Assembly (NCBI GenBank): GCA_944989445.1
Contig: CALYLW010000057.1
Location: forward strand, 2,457,984-2,521,983
Source of the DNA: Ampullaceana balthica
Taxonomy: Eukaryota; Mollusca; Gastropoda; Lymnaeidae
DNA: 64,000 bases
Reading direction: 5' to 3'
The notes under the pieces are model-generated. The model was not told the DNA's origin, did no database searches, and saw nothing but the letters and a program-made list of their open reading frames with translations. The first letter of the stretch is position 1; each line of letters begins with the position of its first letter. A program made the position numbers and the translations under genes. Positions 56,375 to 64,000 of the stretch are shown here, in pieces.

Positions 56375-57245
56375 AACGTGCCTTCACCAACTCTATGTCT
56401 ATTTCTATGAGTATAGGCTTGTGGTCACTACCAACTTCCGGCATAACTCTCCATCCTACCTTCGCCTCTAGCTCAGCCGAGACTAGGGTTAGGTCCGGAC
56501 GTGAATGGGCACTATTGCCGGTGTGGAGTAGTGTCGGAGCACTATTTTTGTCCTGTAGCCTTATTAAGTTGGTAGTAAGCTCGACCTCCTCTAAGTACCG
56601 CCCTGAGGCGTTTTTATCGGGATAGCCTAATGCTTCAGTATGAGCATTAAAATCCCCTGCAATTACATAGTTCTTAAACATCGTTGTGTTGTGTAAAGGA
56701 AGACACAACGTGTTTCTCGGGGTGTTGTAAATATTGGAAATGGTAAAAGTTTTACCAGATTTAGTTACGCTGAGTGTCAGGGTGTCTGTACCACTAAGTA
56801 CTTTGCTCTCTACAATCTCCGCTGTGAGGTTGTTTTTTACTAAAGTAACCAGACCTCTGCAATTTTTGCATGCACAGCGATATACTGAGTAACCCGTAAT
56901 GTGCAATGGGTTCTTTTTCAGCAGAGTTTCTTGCAAAAGAGCAACGTCCACCATCTGCTCGTGGAGCAGCTTAGTTATTTCCGTTATCTTGCCCCTGACA
57001 CCACAGCAATTTAGTTGTAAAATGGATAGGTTTTTGGGGAGCTGAACCCTGGCAGCTAGCCTCTCCGGGCTTACAGTAGCACACATGCCTTGTGTCGTCC
57101 TGATCCCCGTCACCGACACATAGGGGAGGGGAGGGTCCGTAGTCCTCCCATGATTAAGACAATCTTGAGGTTTTCCAGCCATATTGAATGAATGAAGTGG
57201 GCGCATTTTCTTACCTTTTCCCGGTCCGTGCATGTTGCCATACAC
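56103..57245 (-). CDS. LINE ORF2 segment 1: apurinic-type endonuclease
   Basis: 380 codons. Endonuclease motifs appear in order: LQLNCCGVRGK (Asn 79), LLQETLLKK (Glu 106), IAGDFNAHTE (Asp 198, Asn 200), SRPDLTLVS (Asp 251) and VGSDHKPILI (Asp 274, His 275), so the metal-binding and catalytic residues are all present. This domain nicks target DNA to start reverse transcription. The true start is uncertain: MYGNM at 57245 is the first Met, but the conserved part begins near residue 70. The last residues (KKSRET) are out of frame: a T7 run at 56117-56123 on the + strand, where six would keep the frame, shifts reading into segment 2. Confidence 0.93.
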   Translation of the reverse strand: MYGNMHGPGKGKKMRPLHSFNMAGKPQDCLNHGRTTDPPLPYVSVTGIRTTQGMCATVSPERLAARVQLPKNLSILQLNCCGVRGKITEITKLLHEQMVDVALLQETLLKKNPLHITGYSVYRCACKNCRGLVTLVKNNLTAEIVESKVLSGTDTLTLSVTKSGKTFTISNIYNTPRNTLCLPLHNTTMFKNYVIAGDFNAHTEALGYPDKNASGRYLEEVELTTNLIRLQDKNSAPTLLHTGNSAHSRPDLTLVSAELEAKVGWRVMPEVGSDHKPILIEIDIELVKARFARRHWLFGKADWKKFRDGIESTLAGSIEDPENPKSIENAYNDLVGVILSMARKSIPRTCRHRKFRPFWNKKLAGRVRERKKARKKSRET

Positions 57246-57466
57246 GTACCTTTGCCCTGGGAACTAGACTAGTGAGTCGAGTCCTTTCACTACGCCACTC
57301 ATGCGTGGTTTTGTGAGTCTGTTGCTTAAAGCAAGGATTCCTTACAGACATGGTTTGACGGGGTGCGTCAGGGTTGTTGGTTTCAGGTGCAGCCAATTCC
57401 ACACCTTACTCGTGTCCCGGGCCGCGTAGAGGCCAACCCTTTCCGGAGACATGAGACATAACTAAA

Positions 57467-57737
57467 AGTAATGATTGTGTTCAATATAACACGCACCGCG
57501 CGACAGACCAATGTGACATCGAGGGCTGGAGTGAGCATCCAGTGACCTGTGGAGGTCAACTATAGCAGACGGCTACACGTGCAACTAAAAAAATAAAAAA
57601 ATTAAAACTAAAAAATTAATTAATTTAATTACGATACATTTTATCAATCTGAAATTTTGATACAATGCATTGTTATGTTAAACAAGTCTATGTGCACAAT
57701 TTCAGCTCGATAGAATCATGGGAAGTGAGTCATTTTT
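57467..57737 (-). repeat. AAATCC-type repeat, minus strand, right part after LINE
   Basis: AATTAATTTAATTACGATAC, CTGAAATTTTGATACAATGC and ATCATGGGAAGTGAGTCATT match the family in reverse. It abuts a plus-strand copy tail to tail. Confidence 0.8.
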
Positions 57738-58282
57738 AAATCCCTTATATTAACTTCACCGCCGTCTCTGTCGCTTTTTCGTTCTGTCGTCATATCTCTC
57801 TGTCTGTCTTGGGCGGGCGGAAAAACAAAAGTAACAAATGACACACTTCCCGTGATCCGATCGAGCTGAAATTTGGCACATGGACCCGCCTTACATAAGA
57901 ATGCATGGTATCAAAATTTCAAATCGATCGAACGTACTGTAATTAAATGTATGCATTTTTAGTTTATCCTTGTATAAGGTATGTAATTCTAATTCACTGT
58001 TTGTTATTGTTTTTTTTCCACGTGAGAGTTTGAGTTGACGCGTTGACGCGACCCGTCGAAGTACAGGCGTGCTTTTGTTTACATTTTACGTGTCACGCTG
58101 AGCTCGGTCTAGCGATCGGTGACCAGGCTTTTCCCCTCCCCATGGTTATGAAGCAAAGTTGAGTTAAGACAGATTCAGTCTGTAAATGTTTGTCGCGTTT
58201 GAAAATAATCAATACTGTTAGTTATGTCTCATATATAAGAAATTTATAGTCAAAAACTTTGTTTTTACGGGTTTGTTTTATT
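57738..58282 (+). repeat. AAATCC-type repeat, CCC subtype
   Basis: Starts AAATCCCTTATATTAACTTC; right end AAGAAATTTATAGTC, TTTGTTTTTACGGG. Contains GGGCGGGCGG and CTGAAATTTGGCACATGG. Confidence 0.9.
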
Positions 58283-58740
58283 AAATCCCTTATATTAACT
58301 TCACCGCCGTCTCTCTCTGTCTGTCTGTCGTGATCTCTGTCTTTCTGTCTCTCTGTCTTGGGCGGGCGGAAAAACAAAAGTCAAAATGACCCACTTCCCG
58401 TGATTCCATCGATCTGAAATTTGGCACACCGACCCGTCTCACATAACAATGCATCGTAACAAAATTTCAGACCGATCGAACGTACCGTAATTAAATTTAT
58501 GCATTTTTAGTTTATCCTTATATAACGTTTTTAATTCAAATTCACTGTTTGTTTTTTTTCTTCCCACGTGAGAGTTTGATTTGACGCTTTGACGTCGACC
58601 GTCGTGCCGACAGCCCCTCACGTCCCATCCCCCGTTATTAAAGACAGGGGACATCACTCGGTGTCAGTCTGTAAATGTTTGTCGCGTTGGAACATAATCA
58701 ATACTTTAACTTCTGTCTGACATATAAGGGATATAAGGTG
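58283..58740 (+). repeat. AAATCC-type repeat, CCC subtype, right end damaged
   Basis: Head to tail with the previous copy. Ends ACATATAAGGGATATAAGG, lacking the TATAGTCAAAAAC tail. Confidence 0.88.
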
Positions 58741-58955
58741 TTTTAACCAGGTAAACCACCTGGAGTTGAGTTAACGCGTTGACGCCACCCGTCCATGTCC
58801 ACACCCCCTCCCCCCCTTCCCCCAGTTTTAAAGCCAGATGAGATAATTTCGGTTTGAGTCTGTAAATGTTTGTCGCGTTTGCACATAATCAATACTTTTA
58901 GTTATGTCTCATTTATAAGGGATTTATAGTCAAAAACTTTGTTTTTACGGGGTTG
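58741..58955 (+). repeat. AAATCC-type repeat, right-hand part only
   Basis: GTCTGTAAATGTTTGTCGCG, TTTATAAGGGATTTATAGTC and the ACGGGG tail are present; the left half is missing. Confidence 0.82.
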
Positions 58956-59150
58956 TTTTATTTTTTACTTTTGTTTTTCCGCGGGCGGGACCAATATATC
59001 ACGACAGACAAGACGGTGTAAGTTAATATTTAAGCCGGGATTTAAAAAACATAGTGTATGGAGGTATAAGTTCCCAGGTTACTGATGCGCTCGGCCGTGT
59101 TCTTATTTAGAGTCCTGGAAGTGATGGAGGAATCATGACCAGTGAACTCA

Positions 59151-59540
59151 TGCCAGATACATTACTGGATAATATTCAAAACAGACAAGAGTAATACCAT
59201 TAGTTCAATAATTAAACCTTGAAACACTAGAGGATAGGATAAAAAAAGAGCAAAGTATTAATGATAATCTATTACAACACTCAGATAGATTTAGGGATAA
59301 AAACACTTTTATTATTCCGTATGCAAGAACAAACACATACACATTCTAGTTCTTCCCGTCCGGAATTTGGGCGTGAAATGGGTTGCCTGAAGAAACCATG
59401 AAAACCAACACTCTTTCAAAATTGAAAACTCTAATAAAAATACAAGCCAAGACACAAACCATGGATAAGCGCAGGACGCAATAATCTTCTGTATAGACTA
59501 TAGAAGGAGCGTCTCTAACAGATAAGATAAGATAAGATAA
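59151..59540 (+). mobile_element. decayed Jockey/CR1-group LINE 3' end
   Basis: Follows 23105-23530 of the other copy: CTTGAAACACTAGAGGATAG, CCGTATGCAAGAACAAACAC, CCCGTCCGGAATTTGGGCGTG, AGGAGCGTCT and a (GATAA)n tail. Internal deletions and stops remove any frame. Confidence 0.9.
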
Positions 59541-59706
59541 CTCATCCGCGTCTTTACGTCATGTGTCACACTTAACGCGCCACCAAGACAAACCCCACAC
59601 ACTATTGTATCCCACTTACTAATGTATCCCACACACTAATGTATCCTACACTTTAATTAATTTATCCCATGACTGGCATGTATCCCACACAGGGTGCACC
59701 TACGCC

Positions 59707-59926
59707 CAGAGGCGTCACTCGGGTCGGTGTCACAGACCCAGTGCGTTAGCTCATGGTGTCCCCCACCCCTCCCCCTCACGCCTTACTCCATAGACCTCCT
59801 CTGAGTCTGTCAGTGTCAAATAACGGAAACTTTTCAACGTTGGCGTCACCCCTTGTAATGGTAACTCCCGGTGCGGTCCGCACCCCCCCCCCAAGACCCC
59901 CAAGACCCCCCCTAGTGACGCCTCCG
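59707..59926. mobile_element. short element of the GTGACACC / GAGGCGTCACT family
   Basis: Starts CAGAGGCGTCACTCGGG and ends CCTAGTGACGCCTCCG. Interior TAGCTCATGGTGTCCCCC and TGTCAAATAACGGAAAC are shared with 63646-63800. Flanks CCTACGCC and CATACCCC are too different for a confident target duplication. Confidence 0.7.
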
Positions 59927-60274
59927 CATACCCCCTAGTTGGCCCCTTCACTGCCATGAATCACACAGTCTCTATGCTATCAGTGGTATCGGCCAGTAAT
60001 CAAACCAAACGGGAAGGGGCGGGGGCCTGTTATGGGAGTGCCCTTTCAACGTCCACCTCGGTGACCCAAGGAGGTCCCAGGGTCTTAAGTAGCCTTGGAT
60101 CCAATTTGCTGGTGGAGGTGGGCGGGCGGGGAGAAGGTAGTCAATGGCAAGCTGACTTTAAATGAGGTTTGGTCTATGAGACGCCAGAACGTTGCGGCCC
60201 GACAGGTAATTGGCTAAATTATATCGTATATCATGAAACCTGTTTCCTGTAATATCATGAACATTTTGTTTCGT
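59927..60274. other. non-coding stretch
   Basis: GC-richer than average. The 69-codon frame at 59956-60165 has no recognised pattern. Nothing else. Confidence 0.35.
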
Positions 60275-61498
60275 GTGAGAGGTGTGCAGTCAGAGTGTTG
60301 TAAATTGACCGGTGGCTTGGTGTGCAGTCATAGTGTTGTAAATTGACCGGTGGCTTGGTGTGCAGTCATAGTGTTGTAAATTGACCGGTGGCTTGGTGTG
60401 CAGTCAGAGTGTTGTAAATTGACCGGTGGCTTGGTGTGCAGTCATAGTGTTGTAAATTGACCGGTGGCTTGGTGTGCAGTCATAGTGTTGTAAATTGACC
60501 GGTGGCTTGGTGTGCAGTCATAGTGTTGTAAATTGACCAGTGGCTTGGTGTGCAGTCTTAGTGTTGTAAATTGACCAGTGGCTTGGTGTGCAGACATAGT
60601 GTTGTAAATTGACCGGTGGCTTGGTGTGCAGTCATAGTGTTGTAAATTGACCGGTGGCTTGGTGTGCAGTCATAGTGTTGTAAATTGACCGGTGGCTTGG
60701 TGTGCATTCATAGTGTTGTAAATTGACCAGTGGCTTGGTGTGCAGTCATAGTGTTGTAAATTAAAAAGTGGCTTGGTGTGCAGTCATAGTGTTTTAAATT
60801 GACCGGTGGCTTGGTGTGCAGTCATAGTGTTGTATATTGACCAGTGGCTTTGTGTGCAGTCATAGTGTTGTAAATTGACCGGTGGCTTGGTGTGCAGTCA
60901 TAGTGTTGTATATTGACCAGTGGCTTTGTGTGCAGTCATAGTGTTGTAAATTGACCGGTGGCTTGGTGTGCAGTCATAGTGTTGTAAATTGACCAGTGGC
61001 TTGGTGTGCAGTCATAGTGTTGTATATTGACCAGTGGCTTGGTGTGCAGTCATACTGTTGTAAATTTACCGGTGGCTTGGTGTGCAGTCATAGTGTTGTA
61101 AATTGACTGGTGGCTTAGTGTGCAGTCATAGTGTTGTAAATTGACCAGTGGCTTGGTGTGCAGACATAGTGTTGTAAATTGACCGGTGGCATGGTGTGCG
61201 GTCATAGTGTTGTAAATTGACCGGTGGCATGGTGTGCAGTTATAGTGTTGTAAATTGACCGGTGGCTTGGTGTGCATTCATAGTGTTGTAAATTGACCAG
61301 TGGCTTGGTGTGCAGTCATAGTGTTGTAAATTGACCGGTGGCTTGGTGTGCAGTCATAGTGTTGTAAATTGACCGGTGGCTTGGTGTGCAGTCATAGTGT
61401 TGTAAATTGACCAGTGGCTTGGTGTGCAGTCATAGTGTTGTATATTGACCGGTGGCTTGGTGTGCAGTCATAGTGTTGTAAATTGACTGGTGGCATGG
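60275..61498. repeat. 38-bp minisatellite, about 32 copies
   Basis: Unit GTGCAGTCATAGTGTTGTAA then ATTGACCGGTGGCTTGGT. Variants include CCAGTGG, TATATTG, GTGGCATGG and one AAAAAGTGG unit near 60760. Variants are scattered and no clear higher-order period was seen, though TATATTGACCAGTGGCTTTG recurs 76 bp apart at about 60832 and 60908. Confidence 0.95.
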
Positions 61499-61514
61499 TG
61501 AGCCATGACATCGT

Positions 61515-62347
61515 GTTAAAACTAGGGCTGTTAACGATGAATTTAAATTTAATCGTTAACTTTTGAAAAAATTAACGATTAATTAATAGTTATTTTCTAT
61601 TAAAATTATGACGTCATAAGTAACACTAATTGAACGTTCTTGTTGAAAATCTAAATAACATTGGAATGTCTCCTTTATATATCATCTTTTAACCAACTAC
61701 GCAAAAAGACAAGTGTGTTGACATTATTTGTGATGACATAAGTGATGAGCGGGTCTAATTGACAATATAACCAGCCGAGCTGAACAATCGTTCACATAGC
61801 TTTAGATTGTCTCAGCTGAAGTTTCTGATACTGTAGTGGATGTCTGGTTTGGAGGTGATATGTAAGCGAAATGTTAGAGCCATGGTCTGGTAGCAATGTT
61901 CCCTTTAAGCAGCGCGGCTTCGCTGATATTTGACTGACGCCACGCAGGAGTTTAGAATCACCGCGCAGCAAATTTTGTAAAATATTGCACAAAAAATGGA
62001 AGTTGTGACACTTTGCACACGAATTGTTGTTTTTTTAACTTTGCACACGGATCAACGAAGCTTAGACTTAGAGGGAACATTGCCTGGTAGGCAAACGATT
62101 TCACTCAATGAACACAATAACTTTTATCAACATTTGAACATTCACGTCAGTCAGTAGTTTAAAACCAAAATGTTCGTGTAATCGTCCGGAAAATAGTTTA
62201 TATTTATCGGCCTAAATATTTTACTTTTTGACTTCCAGTACATTTATAAGTGGTGGGTCGATTAATCCTTTAACAAATTTTAATCGATAAAAATTTTAAC
62301 GATTAATCTAGAAATTAATCGTTAATTTCCGCAGCCCTAGTTAAAAC
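61515..62347. mobile_element. hAT-like non-autonomous transposon, copy 2, with 8-bp target duplication
   Basis: The element is 61523-62339 (817 bp): TAGGGCTGTTAACGAT at the left, TTAATTTCCGCAGCCCTA at the right. Perfect flanks GTTAAAAC at 61515-61522 and 62340-62347. Co-linear with copy 1 (5855-6690), including the nested element. Confidence 0.92.
61886..62090. mobile_element. 189-bp hAT-like MITE nested in copy 2
   Basis: The element is 61894-62082: CAATGTTCCCTTTAAGC to GAGGGAACATTG, a better inverted-repeat match than in copy 1. Flanks TCTGGTAG and CCTGGTAG match at 7 of 8. Confidence 0.86.
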
Positions 62348-63645
62348 TAAACGTAACAGAGAACGGTATTACTATTACGATAGCGGATAGAAGGAATGTG
62401 GCATTTAATTTACCCAGTTACTCACCACCCAGTTAAGAAACATTGTTTCTACTTTTCAGCTGTGGTCAGCAATTGGGAGAAATATCAGAACGAGAGGGGA
62501 GAGAGAGAGTGCGGGAGGGAGAGAGAGAGTGCGGGAGGGAGAGAGAGAGAGAGGGCGAGAGAGAGAAAGAGAGCAAGCGAAACAGCTGATGCCATAGAAA
62601 ATCTAGAAGTGCTGTGTGAACCTTTCTTACTGCTTGGGGAATATCGAAAAATATAAAAGGCGTTTGTGGGGGGGCTGAAATGTCACGCCGGTCTGTGGTA
62701 GTCCTCCCCTTCCACCACCCTGCCCTCCCCTTTATAATTTTTTTAAAAGGCCCTATCGCTTGGGCCGGTCAGTGCCGGATTCCCGTTTGTCTGTGTGACG
62801 TTTCTTTGTGGACAGCAGGGCCTGTGTATATCGGGAACGTCCCTCCGCGTCGGCCCGGTTTTTGCCCACGGAGCTGGGGTTCATGCGCGCTCGGCGCAGC
62901 GGTGTGCGGGGGGGCTGCGCTAGACAGTCAATAATTCCGGTGTGGACCAAGTTTTGCCAGCTATGCGAAAATTTTTATTCACGTTTTGCACTGTTGTGAA
63001 ATAGCCGGTGTAAGTGAGATTTGCTTCTCTGCCGCTTCCTTGTGTGTGCTGACTACCGGCGTCTGAATCGAGTTTTGTTTTTATTTTCAATTTTTTTCCT
63101 TGGGTGATGCAGGATTTATGTGATTGTGTAAGTGTCAGGATATTCTATATTAAGAAAGTTGGAGTTTCCACTTTAGGGAATTTGAATTAGCGATAATCAT
63201 ATAATAGTGATAAAATAGTGATATATATAGTCTGTGAATTGATTTAATTGAATTGTTGTTGTAGCAAGTGGAGTAATTCAACAGGTGGCAGCGAGGAAGT
63301 GTGAAATCGAGGTAATAAATTATAAATAAATTAATGACTTCATGTTCAGTTTGCGTGGTCCAATGTCTGTGTTAGTGTTGAAGAGGTGACGGTCAGTTAG
63401 TTCACGAGCAGCTACCTGCATACCAGTTAGTGGAAACAAACAAACAAAAAATTTAAAAAGTGTAAAGATTTCTGGGGATCGTTAGGTGCACTCAGGCTAA
63501 ATATAGAAACGGGGTTTTTAAGTGGCATCTCCCGTAACTGGGTAAATGCGTGATCTCAAATCTTAAGGTAATTCCACACCGACTTCACAACCCAACTCCT
63601 TGTGACATAGTATGTGTAACGGTAACGGCTGTTTCGAAACTATGA
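62348..63645 (+). other. GC-richer stretch with GA microsatellite; possible alternative first exon
   Basis: (GA)n at 62495-62580. From about 62640 to 63010 the DNA is GC-rich with many CpG, a sharp break from the AT-rich norm, and it ends near CCGGT|GTAAGTGAG, a strong donor (GTAAGT at 63010). No conserved protein frame. A promoter with a non-coding first exon is possible; nothing else recognised. Confidence 0.35.
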
Positions 63646-63800
63646 GCGTGTAGCTCATGGAGTCATCCCCTCACGACTTACCCCACAGAGCTCTCCCCGG
63701 AGGCTGCCAGTGCCAAATAACGGAGACATACAGAATGTTACATTGTTGGTGTCACCCGGTACGGCCCGCAAACCCCAGTTCCGCTAGTGACACGCCTCTG
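63646..63800. repeat. fragment of the GTGACACC / GAGGCGTCACT family
   Basis: TAGCTCATGGAGTCATCCCC, TGCCAAATAACGGAGAC and CTAGTGACACGCCTCTG align in order with 59745-59926. The left inverted end is missing. Confidence 0.65.
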
Positions 63801-64000
63801 TTCCTGGCACTCCGCTTTTTACAATATACACCAACAATAAATCAAATCGCATACCCGTTCTGACATTTGGTATGTTCAAGCCTATCCCAGAAGGATTAGA
63901 ATATGTTTAGATGGTTAACATAAAGTAATATCACACCCATCGCACACACACATACACACTCTTTACTTTTGAAAGCTTGAACGACCAGAAGGATTAGAAT
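63801..64000. other. window end, non-coding
   Basis: CCAGAAGGATTAGAAT occurs twice (about 63887 and 63985), 98 bp apart, hinting at another tandem or interspersed repeat that continues past the window. Confidence 0.4.

Larger units (their letters stand above)
53249..57466 (-). mobile_element. nearly complete LINE with 16-bp target duplication
   Basis: The insert is 53265-57450 (4186 bp), minus strand, flanked by identical ATGAGACATAACTAAA at 53249-53264 and 57451-57466. It codes for endonuclease, reverse transcriptase and RNase H followed by a Cys/His motif, the domain set of the I-type superfamily of non-LTR elements. The 3' end is a short TTTAG-type tail 27 bases after the stop. No ORF1 (gag-like) is visible, so it is 5'-truncated just above ORF2 or belongs to an ORF1-less lineage. 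ORF2 has only three frame lesions, so the insertion is young. The target is a minus-strand AAATCC repeat. Confidence 0.95.

Noticed and set aside
62753..62950. Overlapping Arg/Ser-rich frames on both strands
   Set aside because: GC-rich sequence is open by composition; no motif or splice support for coding.
37008..64000. PAS domain exons of the bHLH gene
   Set aside because: Searched by eye on the plus strand for PAS-like coding islands with splice sites; none was convincing.

Overview
The window is eukaryotic nuclear DNA, most likely from a marine invertebrate and plausibly a mollusc. It is AT-rich and intron-like, with no operons. It is packed with LINEs, an LTR retrotransposon, hAT-type DNA transposons and their short derivatives, microsatellites and four long minisatellite arrays. 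The only convincing host gene is on the + strand. It has a first coding exon at 21214-21296, with an upstream in-frame stop, a strong start context and a GTAAGT donor. A second exon lies at 36835-37007, with a CAG acceptor and a GTGAGT donor. The two join in phase to give the N-terminus of a basic helix-loop-helix protein, best matched by eye to the bHLH-PAS (HIF/SIM/Trachealess) group but with an unusual basic region. No PAS exon was recognised downstream, so intron 2 appears to run past the end of the window (more than 27 kb). A candidate recursive splice site sits in it at 40914/40915.

Layout. 1-5.8 kb: AT-rich DNA with one possible terminal exon (1536-1635) and a 33-bp minisatellite (3340-4880). 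5.8-12 kb: an 836-bp hAT-like element with an 8-bp target duplication and a smaller hAT-like element nested in it, a solitary copy of that smaller element, and a 5'-truncated LINE tail. 12-16 kb: a CT microsatellite, then a head-to-tail array of a ~0.5-kb repeat with AAATCC..GGATTT ends, interrupted by an 844-bp hairpin-carrying repeat. 15.8-20.5 kb: short inverted-repeat elements whose ends carry TGACGTCA, and a hAT element with a decayed transposase. 21.2-36.8 kb is intron 1 of the bHLH gene. It holds a Jockey/CR1-group LINE fragment, a second copy of the hairpin repeat, a Ty3/Gypsy-type LTR element with integrase ahead of reverse transcriptase, 31-bp and 47-bp satellites with a 611-bp higher-order period, another LINE relic and a long inverted repeat. 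37-53 kb: intron 2 with a solo LTR, a tRNA-headed SINE with a LINE-like tail, and a near-perfect 2.77-kb tandem duplication. 53.2-57.5 kb: a nearly complete LINE (endonuclease, reverse transcriptase, RNase H) with a 16-bp target duplication. 57.5-64 kb: more AAATCC repeats, a 38-bp minisatellite, a second 817-bp hAT-like element, and a GC-richer stretch with a possible alternative first exon.

The mobile elements belong to a few families that have used one another as landing sites: MITE inside MITE, LINE inside the AAATCC repeat, LTR element inside the 31-bp satellite. Insertion order can often be read directly from target duplications. The host gene is visible as only 256 coding bases in about 43 kb.
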